NCBI RefSeq assembly: GCF_010692395.1
Contig: NZ_JAAHHS010000011.1
Span: 1 to 40,874, forward strand
Length of the DNA stretch: 40,874 nt
DNA from: Moorena sp. SIO3H5
Lineage (GTDB): Bacteria; Cyanobacteriota; Cyanobacteriia; Cyanobacteriales; Coleofasciculaceae
Reading direction: 5' to 3'
The position numbers and the translations under genes are program-made. Below the pieces are notes generated by a model, which saw only the letters and a list, made by a program, of their open reading frames with translations, was not told where the DNA came from and searched no databases. Of this stretch, positions 26,731 to 35,904 are shown one piece after another (position 1 is the stretch's first letter; each line of letters begins with the position of its first letter).

Positions 26731-27999
26731 CTAAGGCATCCTAGTGTCTATAGCATATAAATCCCGTTCACGACCGATGGAGAATCTGAGGGAACGGGAT
26801 AAATTTTTGTTGGACTGGGTCATAAAGATAATCAGTGCCAAAAATGCTATACCAGCACTACAGGAGAAAATTCCTCGATATCCTAACAGGTCGGCGAAAT
26901 AACCAAAGATCGGCCCAGCTAGACCAATCCCTAAATCAAACCCACTAATGCAGACAGCGAATACCTGACCCCGTTCATTAGCAGAGGAGCGGTCAGCCAT
27001 CAAAGCAGTCATCATTGGTATGAATAGTCCAGCGCCAGCTCCTTCTAATAAACCAGCTAGTAAAAATCCAACTCCCGTTTCAGCCTGGGACACCATCAAC
27101 ATTGAGATGATATAGCAAACCACACTACCGGTGATAAATACTCCTCGTCCATACCGATCAGATGCCTGACCAGTTAATGCACGAATCACAAAACTAGCGA
27201 TCGCAGCAGCTGTGAAAAACAATCCAGGATTGAGATTGATACCACTCTCTCGAATAAACAGAGAGACAAAGCTAACTATTGTTCCAAATACTATACCGAT
27301 CAACAGCATGACCAAAGCTGGAATTCCAAGAGCAGGGCTGCTTAACAACTGCCATAGTTTGACCCATAGCTGCGAAATAGAGCTTAACCAAGATTGAGAT
27401 CTTTGCTGCTCAGGTGTAGCATGCCTGATTGGTTCACGAATCTGACTCCCTAACAGCACACCCAGCCCACCTAGAGCTGCAGACACTAAAAATAAAACAG
27501 TGTAGCTAACCTCTTGTTGTAGAAAACCCCCCAGCGCTGGTCCGAGACCTAAACCAATTGGTGTTACCAGACTCATGTAACCAATTAACTCACCCCGCTT
27601 GTCAACAGGGGACAAATCGGTGACTAGAGCCAGATAACCGATGGTAAAGGCTGCAATACTGATGCCATGAAACATTCGAACCACCATCAACAGCCTAATC
27701 GACTGGGTAAATAGATAGCCCAAAGGCGCTAAAGCTACAGCGCTAGTACCAATAATTACTACCAACTTGCGACTGCGCAGGTCTGCCATACGCCCCAGTG
27801 GGTTTCTAAACAGCAACAGACCAATGGCAAAGCAACCCATTACTAGCCCGACCTGTTGCTTAGTCCCACCCAAGTCTTCAATATATTGCGGTAGGGTTGG
27901 CGACAAAGACGTTAAGCTTGACCAAAACAACAGACCAACAGTAAATAAAATCAGCAAACTTTGGCGTTGCTGCCCTTCCAGGGTCTGAAAAACTTTCAC
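26731..27999 (-). CDS. MFS transporter (probable drug/metabolite exporter)
   Basis: The 422-residue protein of the major facilitator superfamily has about 12 hydrophobic segments, two six-helix halves and a central loop (about 185-215: REPIRHATPEQQRSQSWLSS). The between-helix-2-and-3 motif A is present as GRMADLRSRKLVV, and a second copy in the other half as GQASDRYGRGVFI. RMFHGISIAAFTIGYLALV matches motif B of the drug:H+ antiporter group, and LVTPIGLGLGPALGGFL matches motif C, which favours export. The substrate is unknown. The gene is convergent with tRNA-Arg, and a 20-bp hairpin lies 94 bp upstream of its start. Confidence 0.88.
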   Translation of the reverse strand: MKVFQTLEGQQRQSLLILFTVGLLFWSSLTSLSPTLPQYIEDLGGTKQQVGLVMGCFAIGLLLFRNPLGRMADLRSRKLVVIIGTSAVALAPLGYLFTQSIRLLMVVRMFHGISIAAFTIGYLALVTDLSPVDKRGELIGYMSLVTPIGLGLGPALGGFLQQEVSYTVLFLVSAALGGLGVLLGSQIREPIRHATPEQQRSQSWLSSISQLWVKLWQLLSSPALGIPALVMLLIGIVFGTIVSFVSLFIRESGINLNPGLFFTAAAIASFVIRALTGQASDRYGRGVFITGSVVCYIISMLMVSQAETGVGFLLAGLLEGAGAGLFIPMMTALMADRSSANERGQVFAVCISGFDLGIGLAGPIFGYFADLLGYRGIFSCSAGIAFLALIIFMTQSNKNLSRSLRFSIGRERDLYAIDTRMP

Positions 28000-28092
28000 G
28001 CGCTCTATAATCCTGAGAAAACTGGCACTTGAGATAGTTAGATAAAATCCGGTTGACTAATCATCATAGTCCTTATCGGGTAATGAGTATTT

Positions 28093-28141
28093 GCGCTTTG
28101 GCACTTTGGGTAATTGTCAAGTACCCAAAGCGCCAAAGCGC
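28093..28141. repeat. 20-bp inverted repeat upstream of the MFS gene
   Basis: GCGCTTTGGCACTTTGGGTA (28093-28112) and its complement (28122-28141) pair with one mismatch around a 9-nt loop. The position, in the upstream region of the transporter gene, would allow it to act on transcription or mRNA structure, but it may simply be a dispersed palindrome. Confidence 0.8.
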
Positions 28142-28599
28142 GAACACCCAAAAATCCTGGGACTATTTGGGAATTAATTAAGTGGACTTTATACTACTTC
28201 TCTAGTTTACTCTTCTTAACATTTTGCCCAGAGGCTTAGACAGGGTGATCGGGTGATGGTGTGATCAAGGTTGGGGGAAGAATCTCACGACCTATTATTC
28301 TTCACAAATTAATTAGGATTGCGATGCGCGAGCATCGAGCCGCTAAGCGATTGACATGCATGTCACGCTACGCGAAGGCAGCAACAACTAAGGTCAAGCT
28401 TGGCTACTGGTAGCGCATAATGGAGCGCTCAGTATTATCAGAAAAGTATATTATCAGAAAAGTATTCCCGAAAGCGTTTGTAGAAGGGATAGCGGTCTTG
28501 TTGTGATTAACTTTACAGGTTTTACTTTATCAGAGATTTTTTTAATAAAGCCTGTGGCTTACCGGAATCCTCACTATTTTCACTGTTTTATTTAACGGT
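28142..28599. other. Intergenic region, mostly featureless
   Basis: About 460 bp with no gene recognised. It includes a partial dispersed repeat near 28322-28382 (GATGCGCGAGCATCGAGCCG, CACGCTACGCGAAGGC) and a short direct duplication of TATTATCAGAAAAGTAT (28432-28463). Confidence 0.5.
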
Positions 28600-28944
28600 T
28601 CACGAGCCTCTAATAATCGATTTTCTAGCCCAGTCTTTAGTATTCTCCAGGTAAGTCACCAACATTTTCCATTCCCTAGCTTCTTTTATCAAATCCTTAA
28701 CATTGCTCAGATAGACTAGAGTAATGCGGCGCTCTTCGTTATCAGAACAAACCTCCAGAATGGTTTTGTATAGCTTTTGCCAATGCTCTAACCAGTTATC
28801 TTCAATGGGATCAAAAATTGCCTCGAACAAATTACTCCATAATAACTCAATAGTTTTAATAGTTTTGAGATTTTCCTCGGTAGGCTTATCCCAGCCTACA
28901 TGGCGCTGACGTAATACTTTAATAGGTGGGGGATTTTCACTCAT
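28600..28944 (-). CDS. Hypothetical helical protein, no family recognised
   Basis: The 114-residue protein starts at ATG 28944 (MSENPPPIKV); a TTG three codons earlier is possible. It is charged and Trp-rich (VGWDKP, LLWSNLFEA, NWLEHWQKL, EWKMLVTYL) and predicted helical from its pattern of Leu/Ile and Lys/Glu. It has no membrane segment or known motif. It resembles small cytoplasmic accessory proteins, but I cannot name it. It stands alone between non-coding stretches, with the TnpB remnant on one side. No ribosome site is obvious. Confidence 0.55.
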   Translation of the reverse strand: MSENPPPIKVLRQRHVGWDKPTEENLKTIKTIELLWSNLFEAIFDPIEDNWLEHWQKLYKTILEVCSDNEERRITLVYLSNVKDLIKEAREWKMLVTYLENTKDWARKSIIRGS

Positions 28945-29204
28945 AGACAGCAAATTTACTCTTCAGTCTTTGGAGCTACATTCCTAGAATTCCCTAAATG
29001 CTGTCTTAAGGTCACAGTCTTACAACAGGTGTGAGCCGTGGCGAATTTAATTCTTAATGGTAAGAGCGCACCTAAAATCAAAAATTCCTCCTAGCTATGC
29101 AAAGAATAGGAGGAATACTCGATTAGTTGAGAGCTTCCGTACCTGAGGCGGAGCTAATCAACGTTGCCAAAACCCGCTTACTCTAAAACCTAGAGCCATT
29201 GAGC

Positions 29205-29330
29205 CTATTACGTGACATACTCCCACACTGAATCGAAGATTAAAGTGTGGGCTTCTTGCCAACTCCACCCAACGGTTCGGATACTCGGCAAGCTTTATTA
29301 ACGACACGGGATGCCCCTCCGCACCGGAAC
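29205..29330 (-). mobile_element. IS200/IS605-type right end: TnpB tail/omega-RNA remnant
   Basis: The minus strand reads EGHPVSLIKLAEYPNRWVEL then ARSPH, the C-terminal tail I associate with cyanobacterial TnpB proteins. It leads into a hairpin (CCCACACT 29222-29229 with AGTGTGGG 29244-29251) and ends GAGTATGTCAC. A second hairpin (CTTGCC 29255-29260 with GGCAAG 29287-29292) lies before it. Such 3' structures form the omega-RNA scaffold of TnpB elements, with the guide just beyond GTCAC. The rest of the TnpB gene and the left end are absent, so this is an orphan fragment of about 125 bp. Family assignment is from memory of related elements. Confidence 0.68.
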
Positions 29331-29434
29331 AATACAATAAGTTCTATTTTTTAGTAACTTAGGTGGCTGACAAACCAGCATTTTCGGCTTTGTTTACCAG
29401 TAGATATATTATAGCAATTTTATAATACCCTGTG

Positions 29435-29484
29435 CAAAATTCATCCCACACCTATACTACGCATTAGGTGTGGGATGAATTTTG
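29435..29484. terminator. Perfect 20-bp hairpin downstream of ndhH
   Basis: CAAAATTCATCCCACACCTA (29435-29454) and its exact complement (29465-29484) enclose a 10-nt loop. It lies 28 bp after the ndhH stop on the minus strand, and the arm ends in AATTTTG/CAAAATT. It may terminate ndhH, although arms this long are also typical of mobile palindromes. Confidence 0.65.
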
Positions 29485-29511
29485 CCGGACAGCTAAAAGA
29501 ATTAACCTACC

Positions 29512-30696
29512 TTAACGGTCTACTGACCCCATAATGATGTCAATACTACCGAGAATCGCCATAATATCGGCAACTTTGACTCCTGTGAGGATATGGGGCA
29601 GAATCTGTAAGTTATTGAAATCGGCTGGACGAATCTTCCAACGCCAAGGAAAGACATTATCATCACCAATAATGAAAATTCCTAGTTCTCCTTTCCCAGA
29701 CTCAAGACGGACATAGTGTTCGCCCTTGGGAATCTTGAAGGTAGGGGCAATTTTCTTGCCCACAAACTGATAATCGAAGTCGTTCCACTGGGATTTGCGA
29801 CCCTCTGCCATCCGCTTCGCTTCTAGGTTTTCGTAAGGACCACCGGGAAGTCCTTTTAAGGCTTGACGGATAATCTTAACGGACTCCCGCATTTCCCTAA
29901 TCCGCACCACATACCGGGCAAAGCAATCACCCCCGGTTTCCCAGTGTACTTCCCAATCGAAGTCGTCGTAGCATTCGTAGTGGTCAACTTTGCGTAAGTC
30001 CCACTTGACTCCAGAACCTCGTAGCATCGGGCCAGAAAGTCCCCAGTTAATCGCTTCTTCCCGACTAATGGTACCGATACCTTCAACTCGGCGGCGGAAG
30101 ATAGGGTTGTTGGTGATTAACCGTTCGTACTCATCAACTTTAGGGTCAAAGTAGTCACAGAAGTCTTCGCACTTATCTATCCATCCATAGGGTAGGTCAA
30201 CAGCAACTCCACCAATACGGAAGTAGTTGTTGTTAATTAACCGTTGTCCACTGGCAGCTTCCCATAGATCATAAATCATCTCCCGTTCCCGGAAGATGTA
30301 GAAGAATGGGGTTTGGGCACCCACATCTGCTAGGAATGGTCCAAGCCACAGCAGGTGATTCGCAATCCGATTCAACTCCAGCATAATCACGCGGATGTAG
30401 CTGGCACGTTTGGGTACCGGAATATCTGCTAATTTCTCTGGGGCATTGACTGTAATTGCCTCGTTGAACATCCCTGCTGCATAGTCCCATCGGCTCACGT
30501 AAGGGACATACATAATGTTAGTGCGATTCTCGGCAATTTTCTCCATGCCTCGGTGCAGGTAGCCAATCACCGGCTCGCAATCTATCACATCCTCCCCATC
30601 CAGGGTGACAATTAAGCGGAGAACGCCATGCATGGAGGGATGGTGGGGACCCATGTTGATCACCATGGGTTCGGTTCTGGTCTCGATCTTTGCCAT
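29512..30696 (-). CDS. ndhH: NAD(P)H-quinone oxidoreductase subunit H (NDH-1)
   Basis: The 394-residue protein is the 49-kDa/NuoD-type subunit of the thylakoid NDH-1 complex, which takes electrons from ferredoxin to plastoquinone in respiration and cyclic electron flow. Diagnostic segments are [20 protein letters not shown] near the N-terminus (quinone-site His residues), [36 protein letters not shown] and the C-terminal [18 protein letters not shown]. Length is exactly that of the family and the gene is intact. As usual in cyanobacteria it stands apart from other ndh genes. It is divergent from the histidine kinase at 30981. Confidence 0.97.
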   Translation of the reverse strand: MAKIETRTEPMVINMGPHHPSMHGVLRLIVTLDGEDVIDCEPVIGYLHRGMEKIAENRTNIMYVPYVSRWDYAAGMFNEAITVNAPEKLADIPVPKRASYIRVIMLELNRIANHLLWLGPFLADVGAQTPFFYIFREREMIYDLWEAASGQRLINNNYFRIGGVAVDLPYGWIDKCEDFCDYFDPKVDEYERLITNNPIFRRRVEGIGTISREEAINWGLSGPMLRGSGVKWDLRKVDHYECYDDFDWEVHWETGGDCFARYVVRIREMRESVKIIRQALKGLPGGPYENLEAKRMAEGRKSQWNDFDYQFVGKKIAPTFKIPKGEHYVRLESGKGELGIFIIGDDNVFPWRWKIRPADFNNLQILPHILTGVKVADIMAILGSIDIIMGSVDR

Positions 30697-30980
30697 ATTT
30701 TGATTAATTGCCCCAACTGTTAGCTGCTAGCTGTTAGCCGCTAGCTATTAGCTTACCAAAACAGAGGCAGATAGGTAGTGTATCTTGTTAACTCTAACAA
30801 TGCAAGAAAAATTTGATATTCTTAATTCAAACTGTTAATTTCTGTTTAAGCTCCTTGTTTCCAATGCCTAGGTTAACGGGAATTTCTACGTAGAAGTTCG
30901 GTTCTACGATCTTTAAACTATCAGCAATCACATTACCATCTTTATTAAAGGAGTTGATAGTTTGAATTACTGCACTAGCT

Positions 30981-32729
30981 GTGCATCGGGGGTGGATTGT
31001 GGTGCAATGGCGGTTATTACCAAGTATACGTGAAATTTTATCCCAAAAGGAACTAATTGGAAGCGATGACAAGGTGGCTGTTTCAGTAGAGCAAGCAACT
31101 GTGATTGAAAGTTGTTCAATAGGTGCTAGCAGTCACAGGACAAGAGAAGGTGCTAGCCCTAAGCATAGGGCAGCAGCAGCTAAAGCTCAACGGGAATGGC
31201 AAAGTGCGATCGCTACCTTGGAACAGTTGCTGTTGCCAGGGGTTTCAGACAACCAATCAACAAGCCATAATCTCGAACACTCCTCGAAGCAAGGATTAAT
31301 TCTAGCTGGTCCTGCTCCAGTCTTAAGTGATCAAGAGCTACTGGCAAGTTTCGAGACTGGGATTTTTACGAACGACGCCTTGAATCCCTGGGCTTTTATG
31401 CCCTTCCAGTTACCTCCAGCTCAACCTGAGACTACTCCATTTGTAGAAAATACGACGCACAGGTTACCCCTGTTTCCAGGAGACCCCTTAGCTAACGAGC
31501 AGTTTTGTTTAGTTTTTACCAAAGACTTTAGCTTAGTCATGGTCTCTGGGGAAGACCACTTTGGCGTTCCAGGCTTTCAATTCTCCTTTGACCCAGAGGA
31601 TATCCAACTTGTTTGGGCATCACTGCGCCGTAGACTATTACTGAGCAGTTCTCATCTTCTAAAGCAGTTGGAAGCTTTAATGGAAAAATTTGTGCCAAAA
31701 CCCCCCGATTACCGCATTGTAATGAACTTTGGTCGTGGGCTTCTGAAGAATTTACCAGAACTGCCTTCAGTAGAACTGAGCCAGACTATACCGGTGACAA
31801 TATCGGAGTCAACAATGGTTCAGCCAAGACAACATCAGGATCACAGGGATACGGTCAAAACTGGTAGTCACTCACAAAATGGATCTTCTAGTACACCCTT
31901 TGCCAAGAAACAGAAAGGAAGCGAGCCTAACTGGCAACGATTGGTGAAAAATGAAGCGCGAGGCTTTCCTAGAATCTCTGCTGTTAACCCAAAAGAAAAT
32001 TCTGAAGCTACACCTGACCTTGAGCTGCTCCGAGCTCTAACCCATGAAATCCGGACACCCCTAACGACAATTCACACGCTGACTAAACTACTGCTTAGAC
32101 GTCGTGACTTGCCTCCAGAAGTCATGCGGCGTATAGAAATTATTGACCATGAGTGTAGCGAACAAATCAACCGCATGGAGTTGATTTTCCGGGCAGTAGA
32201 ATTAGAAACCACGGCAGCCAAGCAAACCCCTGTTAGTCTGACCTCTATATCTTTGGCTAGAGTTTTTCACAATAGCATCCCCCGCTGGCAAAAACAAGCA
32301 CAGCGACGTAATTTAACCCTAGATGTAGTCTTACCGCAACAGTTGCCAACAGTGGTCAGTCATCCCGCCTTGCTAGATCAGGTGCTAACTGGCTTGATGG
32401 AAAATTTCACCCGGTCTATTCCAACAGGGGGTCATATCCAGTTACAGGTTACACCTGCTGGAAATCAGCTGAAGTTACAATTCCAGTCTCAGATTGATCA
32501 CGAAACAATCGCTGACGACCATTGCCCGACATTGAAGTCCCTTGGTCAGCTGCTGACATTCCAGCCAGAAACCGGTAGTATCAGTTTGAATTTGAATGTG
32601 ACCAAAAATCTATTCCAGGCGTTGGGGGGCAAACTAATTGTTAAGCAACGACCCCAACAGGGTGAGGTGATGACAGTATTTTTACCCTTAGCTGACCTGG
32701 CTAAGACACCCCTCCCTGGGATTGGTTGA
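30981..32729 (+). CDS. Histidine-kinase-like protein with degenerate ATPase domain
   Basis: The product has about 582 residues; the GTG start at 30981 is the furthest supported, and GTG 30999 is possible. A conserved N-terminal region (165-220: FCLVFTKDFSLVMVSGEDHF, FSFDPEDIQLVW) probably senses something. A low-complexity linker follows, then the dimerisation domain with intact phospho-acceptor His355 in LTHEIRTPLTTI. The ATPase domain (about 425-575) is degenerate: the N-box Asn is within VLTGLMENFTRSIPTGG, but no DxGxG box or glycine-rich G2 lid is seen. It ends FQALGGKLIVKQRPQQGEVM. It probably cannot autophosphorylate alone. The neighbour at 32749-33801, convergent and 19 bp away, has the opposite defect. 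No response regulator gene is nearby. Confidence 0.82.
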   Translation: MHRGWIVVQWRLLPSIREILSQKELIGSDDKVAVSVEQATVIESCSIGASSHRTREGASPKHRAAAAKAQREWQSAIATLEQLLLPGVSDNQSTSHNLEHSSKQGLILAGPAPVLSDQELLASFETGIFTNDALNPWAFMPFQLPPAQPETTPFVENTTHRLPLFPGDPLANEQFCLVFTKDFSLVMVSGEDHFGVPGFQFSFDPEDIQLVWASLRRRLLLSSSHLLKQLEALMEKFVPKPPDYRIVMNFGRGLLKNLPELPSVELSQTIPVTISESTMVQPRQHQDHRDTVKTGSHSQNGSSSTPFAKKQKGSEPNWQRLVKNEARGFPRISAVNPKENSEATPDLELLRALTHEIRTPLTTIHTLTKLLLRRRDLPPEVMRRIEIIDHECSEQINRMELIFRAVELETTAAKQTPVSLTSISLARVFHNSIPRWQKQAQRRNLTLDVVLPQQLPTVVSHPALLDQVLTGLMENFTRSIPTGGHIQLQVTPAGNQLKLQFQSQIDHETIADDHCPTLKSLGQLLTFQPETGSISLNLNVTKNLFQALGGKLIVKQRPQQGEVMTVFLPLADLAKTPLPGIG

Positions 32730-32748
32730 CCATTACCTCAACGATTTT

Positions 32749-33801
32749 TTAAGTTTCAGAGGCAATTGGTAGCAGCACTTTGAATTGGGAGCCTTGCCCG
32801 AATCGACTAACTACTGAAATCGAACCACCACCCCGTTGTAATAATTGTTGCACAATGGTTAAGCCTATCCCTGCACCAAGGTCTTCCCTAGGTGTTGACC
32901 TACCCCGATAAAAACTGTCAAAAATCTTAGGTATGTCACTTTCAGCAATGCCAATGCCTGTATCACTAAATATTAGCTGAACATACTTCCCCTTACGAGT
33001 TGCCTGTACTCTAACCTTACCGCCAGCGGGAGTAAACTTTAAACTGTTGTGTAACAGATTAATTACGATATGCCTCAAGCCTACCTCTGAAAACAAGACT
33101 GAGGGGAGATTGGCGGGAATTGTGTAGCCGAGCTGGATGCCTTTTTCTTGGGCAAGGGGTTGATAGGTGCTGACAATACCAGGAACAATCTCTGCTAGCT
33201 GCAACGGCAAGGTTTGATCAGTTTGGGGGTCACCCTCTAGCTGCACCAGTTCTAGCAATCCAGCCACTAAAGAATTTAAGCGATCGCATTCTTTATAAAG
33301 AAGCCCAATATAGCGTTGGCGTTGGGCGAGCTTCATTTGTGAGGCATCCAGCAGCTTCAGGGCAGTTTTCATGTTCGTTATGGGTGTCCGTAATTCCTGA
33401 GCCACTCGCTGGAGTATCTCATTACTCATATAAGGCTCGACCTTTGATAAGGAATTCTTCCCTACCACAACCGGATCAGTAACCCCTGGCAGGGATGGGG
33501 GAGATGGGTTAACCTCTCCGATTGGCTCTGTTGCCAGGGTATCCTGAACAATTTCTTCTGTACGTTGTACTTGTTTAACCAACAACTGGGTTAGTAGTGT
33601 AGTATTAAGTGTTTCCGGGGGAGCTAAAAGGGTTTCCCAATGGCTGCTTTGGTCTGCTGTAGTGGTTCCAATAACTGTGCTTAACCCCTCTAAGAACTGC
33701 CGAATCACTGGTTGCTCAAGGGTAAAAACAGCTAACAATGCTTGACTGAGTTCACTATCAGTTAGATTTTCAGATTCCGATAGCTCAGGTTGGCAAGCCA
33801 C
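32749..33801 (-). CDS. Histidine-kinase-like protein with Gln at the phospho-acceptor site
   Basis: The 350-residue protein (GTG start, uncertain) has a short N-terminal region, a linker and a kinase core. The H-box reads LQRVAQELRTPITNMK: the universally conserved His is Gln135 (codon CAG, one base from CAC/CAT). The ATPase domain looks fully intact: N-box HIVINLLHNSLKFTPAGG, G1 DTGIGI, F-box FDSFYRG and G2 GAGIGLTIV. The open frame continues upstream of the GTG (SLGRDLLIICQNYSSLIVAC), which resembles the sensor region of the adjacent kinase, so the true N-terminus may have been lost at the junction near 33840. It may phosphorylate a partner in trans, or be a decaying gene. Confidence 0.82.
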   Translation of the reverse strand: MACQPELSESENLTDSELSQALLAVFTLEQPVIRQFLEGLSTVIGTTTADQSSHWETLLAPPETLNTTLLTQLLVKQVQRTEEIVQDTLATEPIGEVNPSPPSLPGVTDPVVVGKNSLSKVEPYMSNEILQRVAQELRTPITNMKTALKLLDASQMKLAQRQRYIGLLYKECDRLNSLVAGLLELVQLEGDPQTDQTLPLQLAEIVPGIVSTYQPLAQEKGIQLGYTIPANLPSVLFSEVGLRHIVINLLHNSLKFTPAGGKVRVQATRKGKYVQLIFSDTGIGIAESDIPKIFDSFYRGRSTPREDLGAGIGLTIVQQLLQRGGGSISVVSRFGQGSQFKVLLPIASET

Positions 33802-33803
33802 AA

Positions 33804-34367
33804 TTAAACTACTGTAGTTCTGACAGATAATGAGTAAATCTCTACCAAGGCTTCAGCAATATGGTCAATCACCTGCTGATGTTGATCCATTGCCAGCGTC
33901 GAGGCAAATACGCTATTGTCTACCGGTAGAATCCCCTCAGGAGTTGGCTGCAGCAGGTAAAACTCATTTTCATATGCAGCAACCACTTGTAAGCCCTCAC
34001 TTTCCGCTTCTGCTACCATCCTTTTGAGGAAGTTTCGCGGACAATACGGCCATGGGCTACCATTGTTGACCATATCCCCAAACACACGAGCATGACCAGG
34101 AGCATAGGGTAAGGAGGTTAAGGTTTCCCAATCCGGTACTAAGCGGATTTCACCGATGGGTCCCAAGCCACTGCCTGGGACTGGGGCATCTAACATCACC
34201 GGTACAGCTTGCTGAGCTGGTGAAATACCCACACCGTGCTTGAGGTAGTCTGGTAAGGTTTTCCAGTGGACTGCTTTACCACGAATGATGTTAGCATTGT
34301 CGCACCAGATGATACGCACAAATCGAATACCTAGTTCATCTATAGTGTTCAGGATTTTATTTTTCAT
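33804..34367 (-). pseudogene. Truncated glutamine synthetase-like gene (5' part)
   Basis: The 187-residue ORF is the N-terminal part of a glutamine-synthetase-family protein of about 440-470 residues: the beta-grasp region (FVRIIWCDNANIIRGKAVHW), PGSGLGPIGEIRLVPDWETL and the start of the catalytic domain (AAYENEFYLL with the metal-binding Glu residues). It stops resembling the family after HIAEALVEI, where a foreign tail (YSLSVRTTVV) leads to a stop. The remaining catalytic half, with the ATP and glutamate sites, is missing, so it should be inactive. The subgroup is of the GlnT/gamma-glutamyl-amine type rather than GlnA. Its end abuts the kinase start (3 bp). Confidence 0.85.
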
Positions 34368-34612
34368 TAAAATACAAGTTTTTTTAAAATTATTAGTTTT
34401 TGTGGTGTTTAACTAGTAGCAAATATCCTCTCTAAAATCTAGACTCAGTATAGAATAATTAATAGTTAATTGTTACTATTGTTAATAGTTAATGGTTACA
34501 GTAATTAAGCATAAATCGGGTTTATTAATATAATTACTGGATTTCAGCCTTTGATTTATAACCATAAACCCGGTTTGAAGGGTCTTGGTGCGTCAGTGCT
34601 GATTACTGATAC

Positions 34613-34865
34613 GTAAGCATATGCGCTACGCGCACGCTGCGCGAACAGCTCTCAGCAGTCAGCAGTCAGCTTTATGGCACAGGTCACAAGCCCTGTGACA
34701 ACACTGCAGCATTATTCCAATGCTTAACGATTTTATTCAAAAGCTGTTCGGTGTAGCTTGCCCTATGCTCATGGATCACATCAAGTAGCGTGCCCGTAGC
34801 CCATAAGCTGATAGCTGAACGCGCACGCGTGCGCGTAGCGCTTAAGCTGATAGCTGAATACTTAC
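34613..34865. repeat. Composite palindromic repeat (MITE-like, copy 3)
   Basis: This 253-bp unit lies between GTAAGCAT (34613) and its partner ATACTTAC (34858-34865). It contains GCGCTACGCGCACGCTGCGC near the left and GCGCACGCGTGCGCGTAGCG near the right, with AGCTGATAGC tracts and a central unrelated segment (about 34673-34800). It belongs to the family of 1892-2005. The rest of the 34368-35075 spacer is AT-rich with short GTTAATAG repeats and shows no gene. Confidence 0.75.
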
Positions 34866-35075
34866 ACTGATACTACTGATAATGAGGTGCATTGATGACA
34901 TAGCACTTTCTTGCCCCTCATCCTACTAATACCACTATTACCCATCATCCCCCTATTCTTGATCTCCTTACTACCAAGGTTAAGACGTATCGGTCAGGGA
35001 TAAGGCTGAGATGGGAATGCTCAAACTGCTATGTTGGAATGTGTTAACTTGTCCATCCTGGAACGACTGAAGACC

Positions 35076-35465
35076 ATGACACGAAACATTATCCGTACCC
35101 CCAATGCCCCAGCACCCGTAGGACCATACAATCAAGCGATCGCAGTCAGCGGTCAAATGATTTTTGTCGCTGGTCAAATTCCCCTTGACCCTAGCACCGG
35201 TGAGATTGTTGGTAGTAATGATGTCGCCAAGCAGACAGAACAGGTAATGGCTAATATTGAAGCTATCCTAGTCGCTGCTGGAGCTAAAATCCCTGACATA
35301 GTCAAAACCACGGTATTTCTGGCAGATATGAATGATTTTGCGACAGTAAATCAGATCTATGCCAAATACTTTAATGAGGAAGACGCTCCAGCTCGTGCCT
35401 GTGTTGAGGTTTCCCGACTACCTAAGGATGTTTTAGTCGAAATTGAATGCATTGCTGTGATTTAG
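35076..35465 (+). CDS. ridA: RidA family enamine/imine deaminase
   Basis: The 129-residue protein hydrolyses reactive enamine/imine intermediates such as 2-aminoacrylate released by PLP enzymes, protecting other enzymes. The start at ATG 35076 gives the standard N-terminus [20 protein letters not shown]; an in-frame ATG at 35031 would add 15 unlikely residues. The YNQA and [10 protein letters not shown] blocks, Arg107 (equivalent of the catalytic Arg105 of Escherichia coli RidA) in [20 protein letters not shown], and length all fit. It is a single gene behind the repeat-rich spacer. Confidence 0.94.
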   Translation: MTRNIIRTPNAPAPVGPYNQAIAVSGQMIFVAGQIPLDPSTGEIVGSNDVAKQTEQVMANIEAILVAAGAKIPDIVKTTVFLADMNDFATVNQIYAKYFNEEDAPARACVEVSRLPKDVLVEIECIAVI

Positions 35466-35904
35466 GACTTGCCTGTCTTAATCTATACAGAAAAATTAAT
35501 GGTATTTATCTAATCGATTTGATATTGAATTTGGAATTTGGCGATCGCTCAGTAATCAGGCTCATAATCAAGCTTATTGACGAAACGAGCTCCCTGGGGG
35601 ATCGCTACCCAAATATTTTGGAGAATTTACTTTGCAGACACGCCCTAGCCAGGGTAAACCCATCTAATTTTTTCAATCCTATATATAGTTTTTTAAAAAT
35701 TAAATAAAAACTATATAGCAATGGAAGTATAGTTTAGGACAGAGTATTTTGCTTGAAAGGGAGCAGGGAGTAGAGACTAACGCCGTAGGCCACGCGGGGC
35801 GGGTTCGGAGCAGAAATATGTCTTAAGCTTTGCTTCGACTGCTATATAGCAATTATCATAGCTATGAGGTACACAATTTCGAGATTTTAGGGAACAGGGA
35901 ACAG
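35466..35904. other. Intergenic region with repeat fragments
   Basis: No gene is supported. Seen here are a variant of the dispersed repeat (GCCGTAGGCCACGCGGGGCG, 35783-35802), TTGCTTCGACTGCTATA (shared exactly with the IS remnant zone at 5927) and CTATGAGGTACACAATTT (35864), the end motif of the element at 13961-14038. Confidence 0.6.

Noticed and set aside
35447..35707. 86-residue ORF overlapping the end of ridA
   Set aside because: It starts inside ridA in another frame, has no ribosome site and ends in AT-rich DNA.
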